Position numbers and translations under genes: made by a program. A DNA stretch of 64,000 nt from Dongshaea marina (GTDB taxonomy: Bacteria; Pseudomonadota; Gammaproteobacteria; Enterobacterales; Aeromonadaceae): positions 3,547,658 to 3,611,657 of the forward strand of contig NZ_CP028897.1 of assembly GCF_003072645.1 (NCBI RefSeq), written 5' to 3'. Shown piece after piece: positions 19,564 to 30,030 of this stretch. Position 1 is the first letter of the stretch. Each line of letters opens with the position of its first letter. A model generated the notes under the pieces. It worked only from the letters and a program-made list of their open reading frames with translations, was not told where the DNA came from and did not search any database.

Positions 19564-19641
19564 AATAGTAGGTCCGAAGGACAAAGCAGAAGTTGGCTTT
19601 GTACCAATAGCGAACTTGATAGCATTGCATGCAGCTAATAT

Positions 19642-20125
19642 TGTGGCTTCGCCACAGATATGTCGGGGCGCCGACAGCGCCTGACTTTTGTATCGGCAAA
19701 AGTCAGCAAAACCTCCCTTCGCGCTGCGAGTCCCTCCGCAGAGCTGCGGTGCTCGACATCCTGTCTCGAAAACAAAAAATAGTGGTTTTATAGTTTGCCT
19801 CGGCGCTCGCTTACGGGGGGGACTTCCCCTTTGATTCGTGCCTGAAAATCATAATGCGAGTGAAGCCGAATGGCAGGATGCCATGAGTGCATAGCCACGC
19901 CAGGGGTGGAGTCTCTCCCAGAGAGGCGGAACGAGAGATAAGGATATCGAACTGGGGAGGCATATCATGGATGGTATGCGGCGTGTCTATGCTTGAGCTT
20001 CAAGGAGTAAGTGATTTTCAGGATCTTCACGAATCGAGGGGGTACCCTCGGGGTTGTTAGGGGGACTGGGTGAGCAGTCCCCCTAACCCGTAGTCCGCGG
20101 CCGGACAATTGTGCCAAAGGCACAA
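19642..20125 (+). repeat. Multi-hairpin repeat element V (array B)
   Basis: H1 is TGTGGC-ttc-GCCACA (19642-19656), H2 TGTCGG/CCGACA (19661-19676) and H3 CTGACTTTTG/CAAAAGTCAG (19681-19706). Compared with element I, H3 shows paired changes in its first four base pairs. From 19822 to 19902 and again from 19979 to the end it is nearly identical to element I, but about 76 bases (19903-19978) replace the 4-base apical loop of the central palindrome. H3' is at 20056-20087 and H1' at 20109-20125. Confidence 0.8.
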
Positions 20126-20202
20126 AATCCTGTCCGAAGGACAAAGCAGAAATTGGCTTTGTACCTATAGCGAACTGTTGATTGTGCTGCGCACGACTAA
20201 TC

Positions 20203-20611
20203 TGCAGCTTCGCTGCAAGTGCCGGTGCTGACCGGCAGCAGGCAAGAAGGTGCGCTCGCCCGCACCCTCTTGCATCTCCCGGGGCGCCCCGGATCTCGCT
20301 GAACCTTCGACTCACCTAAGGATTAAGGCACCACTTAGACGCGACATCCCTGTCACGGCTAAGATCTCATCACATCCATGTGATTAGACCTGAATCCTCA
20401 ACGGTTCGCCTCGGCGCTCGCTCACGGGGGATCATGTTCCTTTCTCCGATTCAGCTATAGAGGAAATTTAGGTTTTTATGTGTTAGAGGCAGGATGCCGA
20501 ACTACGTAGCTCTGTGGATGGACTCACAGCGCGGAGTGAGATTTTGCCTACTTTTGACGATACAAAAGTAGGGCGCAGTCGGGCGCCCCCAACATCTGTG
20601 CCACAGGCACA
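20203..20611 (+). repeat. Multi-hairpin repeat element VI (array B)
   Basis: H1 is TGCAGC-ttc-GCTGCA (20203-20217) and H2 TGCCGG-tgctga-CCGGCA (20220-20237), again different stems at the same positions. H3 is a long stem, GCAAGA/TCTTGC with inner GGTGCG/CGCACC (about 20241-20275). The 3' end is a clear mirror image of the 5' modules: in reverse it reads TGTGCC/GGCACA, then GGGGGCGCCCGAC, then CTACTTTTG/CAAAAGTAG. H1' is at 20597-20611. Confidence 0.78.
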
Positions 20612-20659
20612 AAAAGCTGACCGCAGGTTAAATGATGAAGGTTCGCTTTGTACCAATAA

Positions 20660-20731
20660 CAAACCTTATATATCCTGCGGATGACTGTTTGCCACTAGCT
20701 GCCGACTGCCGGTCTCGCCGGGGCCGATTTG
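20660..20731 (+). repeat. Truncated multi-hairpin element VII
   Basis: The leader TATATCCTGCGGATGACTG (from about 20668) and the left arm of H1 (TTGCCAC) are present, followed by a degraded H2 (TGCCGGTCTCGCCGG). The element stops at the 3' end of the higA-like gene, so the rest is lost or the gene inserted there. Confidence 0.55.
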
Positions 20732-21091
20732 TTAGCCCTCTCCCTTCCACTTATCGAACTTGGATTGCAGGTTGAGCCAGAGCTCAGGGGTTGTGCCCAG
20801 GGACTTAGCCAACCTCACGGCTATCTGTGGAGTGACTGGCTGCTCACCCGCCAAAACGCGCTTTAACGTCTCCAACGAAATTCCGGAGACTTTAGAGAGC
20901 TTGCCTTCGGTCATCCCGACCGAGCCTATGTACTCCTCTGTGAGCTTTTTTCCCGGAGTCACAGGCTTGGCTTGCTGGTGAGTCAGTGCCTTATCCTTCT
21001 TTACCTCCTCCTCTATCTGCTCCATGGTGTGATTCAAACGCTCTGAGCTCTCCTTTGACCAAGAGGAGTTTTTCATCGTATCAAGGCTCAT
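20732..21091 (-). CDS. HigA-type HTH antitoxin/regulator without a toxin partner
   Basis: A 119-residue protein. The last 75 residues match the HigA/XRE antitoxin family: PGKKLTEEYIGSVGMTEGKLSKVSG, then a helix-turn-helix and EQPVTPQIAVRLAKSLGTTPELWLNLQ. The first 42 residues (SWSKESSERLNHTMEQIEEEVKKD) are an unusual charged helical extension. ATG at 21089-21091 has a perfect GGAGG seven bases upstream. In a normal higBA pair the toxin precedes higA; here that side holds only a 52-base gap and a binding-protein gene, so this looks like an orphan. Its 3' end directly borders truncated repeat element VII. Confidence 0.8.
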   Translation of the reverse strand: MSLDTMKNSSWSKESSERLNHTMEQIEEEVKKDKALTHQQAKPVTPGKKLTEEYIGSVGMTEGKLSKVSGISLETLKRVLAGEQPVTPQIAVRLAKSLGTTPELWLNLQSKFDKWKGEG

Positions 21092-21143
21092 CTTACAACC
21101 TCCTCGGCAGGCCTGAGATCATCTGCCATCAAGCTCTAACGCA

Positions 21144-22154
21144 TTAACCCTTAGCACAGGTTGCATAGTTCTGTGGTGTGCAGTAGGTCATAGGGATGTT
21201 GATCACTTTTTGATAATCCTGACCCCTGACGATTTTATACAGGGTAAAAAGAGCTTGCCGCCCCATCTCGAAGGGATTTTGCCCAATGTTTCCATGGGCG
21301 AGCCGCTCCTTTAGATATTCAAGCTGTATCTCGGCCGAATCTGCGATGATCAGGATGAGCTTTTTTTGCTCAAGCTCCGCTTTGTGGGGCTCAATCAGCT
21401 CACGGTAACCCTCCACAAACTGAACCCAGCCACCAACAGCAACGAATGCATCGATATCTTTATCCCTGTATGTCCGCAAGACCGCTTTTAACTCCTTGAA
21501 CGCGCGCTCAAACTGCCCGTAGTTATACAAGGGTTCACTAAACTCATACCACCCATTTTGCCCCCGAAGAGGCTCTCCCGGTGGATGATGATAGCTATGG
21601 CCAGAGAGCGCGGAGCGTACCCCCATCACCCTAAGATTCAGATTCGGAGAATCAGGCCGCCCACTTTGGATCACCAGGGTTCCTCCCTGGGGCCTGTACT
21701 GCTTGAGCTGCTCCCCCAGAGCGCGCCCGATCTCAACATCATCGGTTCCCACATAGGCAAGGCGCAGCTTTTGGTTCTTGCTGAGTGATTCAGGAGAAAA
21801 GTCTGCATCATAGGTGATCACAGGGATCCCCCGGGAAATCGCTTTTTGGATGCTGTGTGTTGCAAGATACTCTGATTGAGAGATAGCCACCGCGATACCA
21901 TCAACGCCCTCATCAATCAGATCCGAAATGATCTTATCCTGACGCCTGACATCGATATTAGAGCTACCGCGAAAAATACACTCAACATCGGCAAGCTCCG
22001 CCGCTGCAGCCATACACCCCTGACCACTGGCGATGAAAAACGGGTTATCGACCTGCTTGGGAACCATGGCAAATCTCAGCTCTGAAGCTCCGAGAACCGA
22101 AGATAAGCTAAGAACAAGGCTGCATAGCAGGAGGGGGTAAATAACCGGCATCAT
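21144..22154 (-). CDS. Periplasmic sugar-binding protein (LacI/RbsB type), orphan
   Basis: A 336-residue secreted protein: signal peptide over the first 22 or so residues (LLLCSLVLSLSSVLGAS), then a type I periplasmic-binding fold. It has FAMVPKQVDNPFF at the start of the mature domain, IDVRRQDKIISDLIDEGVDGIAVA, GIPVITYDADF and a hinge-proximal FVAVGGWVQF. It resembles RbsB-like monosaccharide-binding proteins (Peripla_BP_4) or chemosensory relatives. No permease or ATPase gene is adjacent. I take the ATG at 22152-22154 with AGGAC upstream; a GTG one codon earlier is possible. Confidence 0.8.
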   Translation of the reverse strand: MMPVIYPLLLCSLVLSLSSVLGASELRFAMVPKQVDNPFFIASGQGCMAAAAELADVECIFRGSSNIDVRRQDKIISDLIDEGVDGIAVAISQSEYLATHSIQKAISRGIPVITYDADFSPESLSKNQKLRLAYVGTDDVEIGRALGEQLKQYRPQGGTLVIQSGRPDSPNLNLRVMGVRSALSGHSYHHPPGEPLRGQNGWYEFSEPLYNYGQFERAFKELKAVLRTYRDKDIDAFVAVGGWVQFVEGYRELIEPHKAELEQKKLILIIADSAEIQLEYLKERLAHGNIGQNPFEMGRQALFTLYKIVRGQDYQKVINIPMTYCTPQNYATCAKG

Positions 22155-22291
22155 CACATGTCCTATAAACCCGGGAGTCCTGAGTCAAGTATAGGTGGCA
22201 GCGGCCGAGTGGGAAATTGAGAGCCTGGTCGTGGTGGTAGCAACTCCCGGGTGAGAAGACAGCGGGGTGATCGTCTGCGACGGCAAGGCAC

Positions 22292-22316
22292 AAAAAAGGC
22301 CGCAACGCGGCCTTTT
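22292..22316 (-). terminator. Intrinsic terminator after topA
   Basis: AAAAGGCCGC and GCGGCCTTTT form a 10-bp stem with loop AAC. On the minus strand the stem runs into TTTTTT. It begins 20 bases past the topA stop. Confidence 0.85.
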
Positions 22317-22335
22317 AATCTATCCAGTGTAAAGT

Positions 22336-24993
22336 TTAAGCTGATGCCTTGGTGCGGCGACTCTTCTTCTGCTCAGGGATCCACAAGCCATCCCGGTAAT
22401 GAGCCGTCCAGCCGGTGGCCTTGCCATCAACTTCACTCATCACATACTGCTCTTTGTTCTTACGGCTAAAGCGAACCATCACCTTGTTACCATCGGGATC
22501 CTGAGCCGGGGCCTCGGTCAGATAGATAAACTTGGCCGGCAAGCGATCTTTAAAGCGAACCAGCTCCTCCACCAGAGGTGCCCGGGTTTCACGGGACTTA
22601 GGGAAGGTACTAGCCGCTAAAAATAGCCCGGCCGCGCCATCACGTAGCACAAAATAGGCATCAGACTTGCTGCAGGTGAGCTCTGGGAGATGAACCGGAT
22701 CTTCCCGTGGCGGTGCAATCTCACCGCTTTTGAGGATCTTACGGGTGTTCTTACACTCCTCATTGGTACAGCCCATATAGGCACCAAAACGCCCTGTCTT
22801 GAGCTTCATGTCCTGACCACAGCGATCACATTCGATGATCGGGCCATCATAACCCTTGAGCTTAAACTGCCCCTGCTCTATCTCATAGCCATCACAGTCC
22901 GGGTTGCGGCCACAGACGTGCAGTTTACGCTGCTCATCGATGAGGTAGCTATCCATCGCGGTCTGGCACTTAGGACAGCGGTGCATTGCCCGCAAGGCTT
23001 CAACCTCGCGCTCGGCATCATCGGCGGTCACCGACTCAAACTCGTCGCTGGACACCAGATCGATGGTCTGCTTACAGCGCTCCTTCGGTGGCAGAGCATA
23101 GCCGGTACAACTCAGGAACACCCCTGTCGTTGCGGTGCGGATCCCCATCTTACGGCCACAGGCCGGACAATCCACATCAATGGAAACCATCTGATTTTCG
23201 CGCATTCCCCCTTCACTACTTGGTGCAGAGGCCTCCTCAAGCTCCTTGGAAAACTCACCGTAGAAGGCATCCAGGGTATCGGTCCAGACTCGCTCACCGT
23301 GAGCCACATCATCGAGCTTGTTCTCCATCTGAGCGGTGAAATCATAGTTCATCAGCTCTTCGAAGTTCTCGATCAGGCGATCGGTGACGATTTCACCCAT
23401 CTTCTCGGCAAAGAAGCGACGCTTCTCAACTCGCACATAGCCGCGGTCCTGAATGGTAGAGATGATGGATGCATAGGTGGATGGGCGACCAATCCCCTTC
23501 TTTTCCAGCTCACGTACCAGGGAGGCTTCATTAAAGCGTGCCGGTGGCTTAGTGAAGTGCTGAGCCGGATCAAGCTTATCCAGGGTCAGGGCTTCGCCCT
23601 CCTGAATATTCGGCAGCGCCGTATCCTCTTCCCCTTTCTTGCGAGCGGCAGGTTGAACCCGGGTCCAACCATCAAAACGCATAATTCGTCCCTTGACCCG
23701 TAGTTCAATATCTCCAGCTTCAACGGTCAGGGTGGTCGAATCATAGAGAGCATCAACCATCTGACAAGCCACAAACTGGCGCCAGATCAGCTCATAAAGC
23801 TTGAGGGCATCGACTTCCATTCCCTGCAGCTCTTTGCCGGGCAGCGTCTTCACATTCGAGGGACGAATCGCCTCGTGCGCTTCCTGGGCATTCTCTTTAG
23901 AGCCATAACGCTTAGGATCCTCAGGCAGGTAATTATCACCAAACTCCCCCTGAATATAGTCACGAACCGACTCAACCGCTTCCTGGCTCAGGTTGGTCGA
24001 ATCGGTACGCATATAGGTGATGTAACCCGCTTCATAGAGGCGCTGTGCCAACATCATGGTGCGCTTAACCCCAAATCCAAGGCGGGTACTCGCCGCCTGT
24101 TGCAGGGTCGAGGTGATAAAGGGTGCAGATGGGCGGCTCTTGGTCGGGCGATCTTCGCGCTTTTTCAGCCGATAGCTTGCCTGATTGAGCAGGGCGATCG
24201 CAGCATCGGTTTGTGCCTTATTAACCGGGCGAAACTCCTTACCAGACTCGCGTACCACCTGAACCGTCAACGCCTGCTGCTTGCTGCCCTTGAGCTTGGC
24301 AAACAGATCCCAGTATTCCTGGGGTTCAAACGCCTTGATCTCCCGCTCACGCTCCACCACCAGGCGGACCGCAACCGATTGAACTCGCCCGGCAGACAGG
24401 CCTCGGGCCACTTTTTTCCACAGCAGTGGCGAAACCATATAGCCCACCACGCGATCCATGAAGCGACGCGCCTGCTGAGCATTGACCCTGTCCATATTCA
24501 GATCGGCCGGATGAGAGAAGGCCTCGGTGATCGCCGACTTGGTGATCTCGTTAAACACCACCCTGTGATAGGTGTGCTCATCGGACCCAATGATCTCCCG
24601 CAAGTGCCAGGCAATCGCCTCTCCCTCGCGGTCCAAATCCGTTGCCAGGTAGATGGTGTCACACTTATCAGCCAGACTACGCAGTTCATTGACGACCTTC
24701 TCTTTGCCTGGCAAGACCTCGTAGCGTGCCGCCCAGTTGTGCTCCGGATCGATGCCCATTCGAGTGACCAACGCCTGCTTCTCTTTTGCTTTTTTCTGCG
24801 CCAGTTTCTCTTCGGGGCTCAGCCCCTTTGTCGTGGTGCGAGGAGCAGCCTTTTTCTTCGCCGCCGCGCTACCACTGGTCGGAAGATCGCGGATATGTCC
24901 AACACTGGACTTCACCACATAATCCTTCCCGAGATACTTATTAATAGTCTTTGCCTTTGCAGGCGACTCCACTATTACCAAAGATTTTGCCAT
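22336..24993 (-). CDS. topA: DNA topoisomerase I
   Basis: Type IA topoisomerase (885 residues) relaxes negative supercoils. It opens [20 protein letters not shown] (TOPRIM domain, later [13 protein letters not shown]) and has [17 protein letters not shown] and the active-site tyrosine in [15 protein letters not shown]. The C-terminus carries three four-cysteine zinc ribbons: CPAC...C...C, CPKC...CGRNPDC and CDRC...CTNEEC. ATG at 24991-24993 gives the normal start; a 17-residue upstream extension is rejected. A strong terminator follows. The neighbour sohB is the usual partner. Confidence 0.97.
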   Translation of the reverse strand: MAKSLVIVESPAKAKTINKYLGKDYVVKSSVGHIRDLPTSGSAAAKKKAAPRTTTKGLSPEEKLAQKKAKEKQALVTRMGIDPEHNWAARYEVLPGKEKVVNELRSLADKCDTIYLATDLDREGEAIAWHLREIIGSDEHTYHRVVFNEITKSAITEAFSHPADLNMDRVNAQQARRFMDRVVGYMVSPLLWKKVARGLSAGRVQSVAVRLVVEREREIKAFEPQEYWDLFAKLKGSKQQALTVQVVRESGKEFRPVNKAQTDAAIALLNQASYRLKKREDRPTKSRPSAPFITSTLQQAASTRLGFGVKRTMMLAQRLYEAGYITYMRTDSTNLSQEAVESVRDYIQGEFGDNYLPEDPKRYGSKENAQEAHEAIRPSNVKTLPGKELQGMEVDALKLYELIWRQFVACQMVDALYDSTTLTVEAGDIELRVKGRIMRFDGWTRVQPAARKKGEEDTALPNIQEGEALTLDKLDPAQHFTKPPARFNEASLVRELEKKGIGRPSTYASIISTIQDRGYVRVEKRRFFAEKMGEIVTDRLIENFEELMNYDFTAQMENKLDDVAHGERVWTDTLDAFYGEFSKELEEASAPSSEGGMRENQMVSIDVDCPACGRKMGIRTATTGVFLSCTGYALPPKERCKQTIDLVSSDEFESVTADDAEREVEALRAMHRCPKCQTAMDSYLIDEQRKLHVCGRNPDCDGYEIEQGQFKLKGYDGPIIECDRCGQDMKLKTGRFGAYMGCTNEECKNTRKILKSGEIAPPREDPVHLPELTCSKSDAYFVLRDGAAGLFLAASTFPKSRETRAPLVEELVRFKDRLPAKFIYLTEAPAQDPDGNKVMVRFSRKNKEQYVMSEVDGKATGWTAHYRDGLWIPEQKKSRRTKASA

Positions 24994-25246
24994 AGAATGC
25001 CAACCAAATTTTACTGATGCCGCGATGCGCATCCCGCCTGCCACCAGGCAGACTCAAAGACTCAAAGGTGGGGGGTATAAGGTATATCAGGTAAAAATGC
25101 AAACTTATTTAGTTTTTACCACCCACAACCAAAATCAAATTAACCGCCTTCGCCCTGCTGCAACTTCAACGCGGATCGCAGAATAACCTGTCCTGCGATC
25201 CTAGGCTCCTGAACACAAGTAGAGTTCAGGTCTTGGGCTGCGTCAA

Positions 25247-26305
25247 TTAACGCAACCAGGAAAATGGGCTCGAAGTAGCCAAACGAGCCACTGCCCGCTC
25301 AATCCCGAGGCTCACCGAGTGGCTCAATTTGTCAGCCAACCGTTTGCGTACCACGTAACGAACGCCAACCAAGGTTCGATCCGGATGCTGGCTCAGAAGA
25401 TACTCATCACTGGTCTGGATGGTATCGATAAGGCCGAGCTTCAGGGCCTGACGGCCAAACCAGTACTCACCGGTCGCCACCTTGGAGAGCTCAAGTTCGG
25501 GTCTATGTTCACCCACAAAGTCCTTAAACAGGCCATGAATCGCCTCCAGATCTTCGCGAAACTTGGCTCGTCCCTTGTCACTGTTTTCCCCAAACATGGT
25601 CAGGGTACGTTTAAACTCGCCGGCGGTATGCTGCTCAAAATCGATATCGTTACGCTTGAGTAGGCGGTTGAAGTTCGGCAGCTGAGCAATCACTCCAATC
25701 GAGCCAATAATCGCAAAGGGGGCGGCCAGGATCTTCTCGGCCACACAGGCCATCATGTAACCACCACTGGCTGCGACCTTATCCACGCTCACGGTGAGCG
25801 GGATATGCCGATCGCGGATCCGTTGCAGCTGAGATGCAGCCAAGCCATAACCATGGACCACACCACCACCGCTCTCCAGGCGAACCAGGACTTCATCCTT
25901 GCTGGAGGCGATTGCCAGCACAGCGCTCACCTCTTCGCGCAGGGAGCGAACCTCTTTGGCATCAATGCTGCCCTTAAAGTCCAGTACGAACAGCCGGGAT
26001 TTCTGGTTGCGCTCACTGCCCTCATCCTGCTGCTTGAGCGCCTGCTTGCGCTCTTTGGCCGCTTTTTTCTGGGCTTTTTTACGCTTTTTCTCGACCAGCT
26101 TCTGCTCTTCGCCGGAGAGTAGTTCAGACTGCAGCCGATGCTGAGTCTCATCAAGCTGCTCCGACAAGTTGGAGATCTCAAGCTCACCCTTGCGCTGCTT
26201 TTGGCGCATCACCAACATCAGGATCACCGCCACCAAAACTATGATCGCGATGACCCAGGTGGCCGTTTTGGCCAAAAATAATCCGTATTGAAGCAAAAAG
26301 TCCAA
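25247..26305 (-). CDS. sohB: Inner-membrane serine protease SohB
   Basis: SohB (352 residues) is a signal-peptide-peptidase-like S49 protease anchored in the inner membrane. The N-terminal helix TWVIAIIVLVAVILMLVM anchors it. It is followed by a lysine-rich coiled stretch (EKKRKKAQKKAAKERK), and the protease domain has LVRLESGGGVVHGYG, the catalytic serine in DKVAASGGYMMAC, and GSIGVIAQLPNF. The start is a TTG at 26303-26305 with GGAG upstream. The topA-sohB order is conserved. Confidence 0.93.
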   Translation of the reverse strand: MDFLLQYGLFLAKTATWVIAIIVLVAVILMLVMRQKQRKGELEISNLSEQLDETQHRLQSELLSGEEQKLVEKKRKKAQKKAAKERKQALKQQDEGSERNQKSRLFVLDFKGSIDAKEVRSLREEVSAVLAIASSKDEVLVRLESGGGVVHGYGLAASQLQRIRDRHIPLTVSVDKVAASGGYMMACVAEKILAAPFAIIGSIGVIAQLPNFNRLLKRNDIDFEQHTAGEFKRTLTMFGENSDKGRAKFREDLEAIHGLFKDFVGEHRPELELSKVATGEYWFGRQALKLGLIDTIQTSDEYLLSQHPDRTLVGVRYVVRKRLADKLSHSVSLGIERAVARLATSSPFSWLR

Positions 26306-26366
26306 GCCGTGCTCCTTTATTTATCCAATTAGATCAAAAGTGCCACTTTAGTGGCATCAGCTGCGA

Positions 26367-26612
26367 TTAATCAGCCGACTCGCCCTGAGGAAGCAGTTGA
26401 TAACTCACCTGCTGCTTTGAAACCATTTTCCGGCATTGGTTGCAGAAAAAGTCTACGGCCCCACAAGCCTTGAGGCGCTCCAAAGGTTGCTGACACTCGG
26501 GACAGTTGGTCTGAAGCAAAAAGGCCTGGCCACAATGCTGACAGCTCGGGGTCTCGGAGCGAATTCCGATCCCCGGATGTTGGCAGGCAGGACAAGTCAG
26601 TTGAAAAGCCAT
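26367..26612 (-). CDS. yfgJ: Zinc-ribbon protein YfgJ (DUF1407)
   Basis: An 81-residue protein with four CxxC/CxxxC knuckles: CPAC, CQHC, CPEC and CNQC, arranged as two zinc ribbons. The central PLERLKACGAVDFFC segment is the family signature. Function is unknown. It starts 6 bases after the der stop, matching the der-yfgJ order of enteric bacteria, and is presumably cotranscribed with der. Confidence 0.88.
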   Translation of the reverse strand: MAFQLTCPACQHPGIGIRSETPSCQHCGQAFLLQTNCPECQQPLERLKACGAVDFFCNQCRKMVSKQQVSYQLLPQGESAD

Positions 26613-26618
26613 CGCTTA

Positions 26619-28097
26619 TTATCTCTTTTTCATATGCTTAAGCAGGCGCTTGCGCTTGCGAACCTGGCTAAGAGTCAGTTTTTCACTCTTACCCTCATAA
26701 GGGTTGCTCCCTTCCTGGAACTCGATATGGATAGGAGTCCCCATGATCTTGAGGCTACGCCGATAGTAGTTGATGAGATAGCGCTTATAACTATCGGGCA
26801 GATCACGCAGCTGATTCCCATGAATCACGATGCGCGGCGGGTTCTGTCCACCGGCGTGGGCATATTTGAGCTTGATCCGGCGACCTCGTACCATGGGTGG
26901 CTGATGCTCATCCTGGGCCATCTGCATGATCCGGGTTACCAGAGCGGTACTCAATTTACGAGTCGCACTCTCGAAGGCCTCGGTCACCGACTCGAACAGG
27001 TGGCCGACACCACTGCCGTGCAGCGCCGAGATGAAGTGCAGCCGGGCAAAGTCGATAAAGCCAAGACGCCGATCCAGCTCGCGCTTGATATCATCACGCA
27101 CATCCGTATCCAGGCCATCCCACTTGTTCACCGCCAGCACGATGGAGCGACCCGAGTTCAGAATAAAGCCCAGCAGGCTGAGATCCTGATCGGAGATCCC
27201 CTCACGGGCATCGATCACCAGCAGCACCACGTGCGCATCCTCAATGGCTCGCAGGGTCTTGATCACAGAGAACTTCTCGACCGCCTCATTGACCCGCTTG
27301 CGACGCCGCACCCCGGCGGTATCAATAATGGTGTAGGGCTGACCGTCTCGCTCAAATGGGATGTAGACAGAGTCACGGGTGGTACCCGGCATGTCGTAAA
27401 CCACCACCCGATCTTCACCCAGGATCCGGTTGGTCAGGGTTGATTTACCCACATTGGGGCGACCGACAATCGCCAGCTTGATGTTACGGATCTCCTCCTC
27501 TTCGGGCTCATCCACCTCATCACTCGCATCCAGATCCGGCTCTTCAGGCCAGGCCCACTCATCAACCTCAGGCTCCTCCTCCGGATCGATGCACAGACCC
27601 AGCTGCTCAAAATGAGGGCGCAGGGAGTGCTCCAGCAGGGAGGTCACGCCACGTCCATGAGCTGCCGCAATCTGGTAGATCTCACCGAGTGCCAATGCAT
27701 AGAACTCGGCAACCGCACTATCGGCGTCGATGCCATCTGTCTTGTTGGCGACCAAAAATACCTTCTTCTGCTCTTTACGCAGATGCTCGGCAATCGCCTG
27801 ATCGGCCGCGGTTAAGCCTGCTCTGGCATCCACCATAAACATCACCACATCGGCTTCAGTAATCGCCTGCAGTGACTGGCCTGCCATCTCAACTTCAATT
27901 CCCTCTTCGGTGCCGTCGATACCTCCGGTATCGATTACCAGAAATTCCAGCTCACCGAGTTTCGCCTGGCCATATTTTCTGTCGCGGGTCAGCCCGGGAA
28001 AATCAGCGACCAAAGCATCCCGAGTTCGGGTCAGTCGGTTAAACAGGGTTGATTTACCTACATTCGGTCGCCCCACCAGGGCTACAACAGGGACCAT
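26619..28097 (-). CDS. der: Ribosome biogenesis GTPase Der (EngA)
   Basis: Der (492 residues) is an essential double GTPase for 50S subunit maturation. Each of two G domains shows a Walker A ([14 protein letters not shown] near residue 8 and [14 protein letters not shown] in the second half), a DTGGIDG/DTAGV box, and NKTDG/NKWDG. The two are joined by an acidic linker rich in Glu and Asp. The C-terminal KH-like domain ends [13 protein letters not shown]. The ATG at 28095-28097 gives the classic [15 protein letters not shown]; a 22-residue extension is rejected. Part of hisS-yfgM-bamB-der-yfgJ. Confidence 0.97.
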   Translation of the reverse strand: MVPVVALVGRPNVGKSTLFNRLTRTRDALVADFPGLTRDRKYGQAKLGELEFLVIDTGGIDGTEEGIEVEMAGQSLQAITEADVVMFMVDARAGLTAADQAIAEHLRKEQKKVFLVANKTDGIDADSAVAEFYALALGEIYQIAAAHGRGVTSLLEHSLRPHFEQLGLCIDPEEEPEVDEWAWPEEPDLDASDEVDEPEEEEIRNIKLAIVGRPNVGKSTLTNRILGEDRVVVYDMPGTTRDSVYIPFERDGQPYTIIDTAGVRRRKRVNEAVEKFSVIKTLRAIEDAHVVLLVIDAREGISDQDLSLLGFILNSGRSIVLAVNKWDGLDTDVRDDIKRELDRRLGFIDFARLHFISALHGSGVGHLFESVTEAFESATRKLSTALVTRIMQMAQDEHQPPMVRGRRIKLKYAHAGGQNPPRIVIHGNQLRDLPDSYKRYLINYYRRSLKIMGTPIHIEFQEGSNPYEGKSEKLTLSQVRKRKRLLKHMKKR

Positions 28098-28192
28098 TGA
28101 AATAATTGCCTCTTTAAGATTTCTTAAAACAGATACGTGAAAAGGCTCCCCGAGTCCCCTCAAGAAGCCTTCAATACAGTTAGTGCCCGGGA

Positions 28193-29365
28193 TCAGGCGT
28201 GACGGATCGCAAACAGCTTCCCGTCACGGACCTGAACATACAGGGTTCCATCCGCCACAACCGGCGCAGCATAGATACCCGAGCTGCTCAATTTACTCAT
28301 CGCTTTGAGCTTACCACTATTGAGATCAAACCAATACAGGTAGCCCTCATCATCGCCAACCACCAGGTAGTCGCCGTAGACCACAGGAGCCGTTACATTA
28401 CGGTACTCCAGCAGGTCATTGGACCACTGCTCGGCGCCATTTTGACTATCGATACTATAGATATGATTGCGATCATCAGTCACATAGAGATTCAGGCCAT
28501 CGGCAGCAATATTGCGATAGGAAGTATATTTACGCTTCCACAACTGCTGGCCTGTCATCACGTTGTTAGCAACCAGCTGGCCATTGTAAGCAATAGCATA
28601 CATCACATTATTGCGGATCAGTGGCGCCGCATTCACATCCACCATCCGCGCCAGCTCGGTACCACCCTTGGCAGTCGTCACCTGGAACTGATGCGCCAGC
28701 TGGCCGTTACTCAGGAGGACCACGGCGACCTTGCCATCCGGGCGGCCATAGAAGACCGCACCACCGGCGATCAGAGGCGTAGATGCCCCCCGCAGCAACA
28801 GGGATGGCTGATCATCGGTAAAGCTCCACTCCTGATCGCCATTTTGCTGATCAAGAGCAACCAGGGTGCCGGAGGTCAGAGAAATAACTACCTTGCCTGA
28901 ATTGACCGCGGGCGCTGCAACCACCTCACCCGGAACCGAGTGGGTCCAAAGTAGCTTGCCATCCTGCTCGCTGACGGCATACACCAGTCCATCTTCGGAG
29001 CCGAAATAGAGGTTACCATTATCCGAGGTCAATCCGCCGGACAGGCGAACGCTGCGCTTGTCCTCATTGATCTTGAGATCCGAGAGATCGATGCGCCACA
29101 GCCGCTTGCCCGTCTTGGCATCCATCGCCTGAACAATGCCATCTCTGGAAGCTGCGAAGATCCGGTTCTCATCCACCACGGGGCGTAACTGTGAGTAGAA
29201 GGCACCCACACCATCACCCACCGAACTATCCCACATAATATCCGGAGAGAAGGCAGACTGGATCTGAGGAACAGGCGCCATCTCAATCACATCTTTATCG
29301 GCACATCCCTGCAGCGAAAGCAGTGCCAGAGCGGCCGCTGCCGCCAGAGCCAATTTATTTCGCAT
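28193..29365 (-). CDS. bamB: Outer-membrane assembly lipoprotein BamB
   Basis: BamB (390 residues) is the beta-propeller lipoprotein of the BAM complex that inserts outer-membrane proteins. It has a lipoprotein signal peptide with lipobox LQGC (Cys at about residue 21), then repeated PQQ-type blades such as [34 protein letters not shown] and [15 protein letters not shown]. The ATG at 29363-29365 overlaps the end of yfgM by 11 bases, implying coupled translation. Confidence 0.96.
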   Translation of the reverse strand: MRNKLALAAAAALALLSLQGCADKDVIEMAPVPQIQSAFSPDIMWDSSVGDGVGAFYSQLRPVVDENRIFAASRDGIVQAMDAKTGKRLWRIDLSDLKINEDKRSVRLSGGLTSDNGNLYFGSEDGLVYAVSEQDGKLLWTHSVPGEVVAAPAVNSGKVVISLTSGTLVALDQQNGDQEWSFTDDQPSLLLRGASTPLIAGGAVFYGRPDGKVAVVLLSNGQLAHQFQVTTAKGGTELARMVDVNAAPLIRNNVMYAIAYNGQLVANNVMTGQQLWKRKYTSYRNIAADGLNLYVTDDRNHIYSIDSQNGAEQWSNDLLEYRNVTAPVVYGDYLVVGDDEGYLYWFDLNSGKLKAMSKLSSSGIYAAPVVADGTLYVQVRDGKLFAIRHA

Positions 29366-30017
29366 CAGCCTCTCCTGAGGTCACCTGTGCCACCGCGGGC
29401 TGAGCTAAGTCATCCATCTTCAGGCGCAAGACCGAGCTGGACTCTAAACCACCCTCATTCGCTGCCTGTTGATAGGCGGTACGCGCCTTATCTTTAAGGC
29501 CCTGCTTAAGGTAGAGATCACCCTGAAGCTCATGGATCTGCGCCTGATAACCGCTTGCCTTGAGGGTGCTCAGTTGCTTGAGCGCTTCTTCAGTTTTTCC
29601 CTGAGCCGCATCGATGCGTGCCAGACGCAGGCCTGCTGCGGTCTTCATCAGATCTGAGTCTGAGTGTTTCAAAACTTTTTCCAGTGCATCCTGAGCAACC
29701 ACTAACTTACCCTTCTCGACCGCACTGTTCGCAAGAGCCATCGCAGCCAGAGCACCATAGCTATCAGACTTATGCTCCTGGATAAAACTATCCACCGAGC
29801 CATAGGCCTTCTCACCCTGGGTCTTCAAGGATGCAATGACCTGGGTATAAGCAGCAGATGATTCCTGCATGCTAACCACCTGGTGATGCTTGTAATAACG
29901 CCAGCCCGAGACCAGGATGATCGCCAGGATCACGCCACCGATAATCGCCTTGCCGTATTCACTCCACCAGGCTTTGAGAGCCTCAATTTGTTGTTCTTCG
30001 GTGCTATGGATATCCAC
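29355..30017 (-). CDS. yfgM: YfgM, TPR-like periplasmic chaperone partner
   Basis: A 220-residue inner-membrane protein with a short cytoplasmic start, one membrane span (AIIGGVILAIILVSGWRYY) and a periplasmic tetratricopeptide-like helical domain. In E. coli YfgM associates with PpiD at the SecYEG translocon. I place the start at GTG 30015-30017, with AGAGG six bases upstream, because it aligns the N-terminus with relatives (VDIHSTEEQQIEALKAWW). A start 17 codons earlier would run into hisS. It lies between hisS and bamB, as in enterics. Confidence 0.9.
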   Translation of the reverse strand: MDIHSTEEQQIEALKAWWSEYGKAIIGGVILAIILVSGWRYYKHHQVVSMQESSAAYTQVIASLKTQGEKAYGSVDSFIQEHKSDSYGALAAMALANSAVEKGKLVVAQDALEKVLKHSDSDLMKTAAGLRLARIDAAQGKTEEALKQLSTLKASGYQAQIHELQGDLYLKQGLKDKARTAYQQAANEGGLESSSVLRLKMDDLAQPAVAQVTSGEADAK

Positions 30018-30030
30018 TCGTAACCTCTTT

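Noticed and set aside
22690-25017. Long plus-strand ORFs opposite topA
   Set aside because: TopA motifs on the minus strand are unmistakable; these are antisense shadows.
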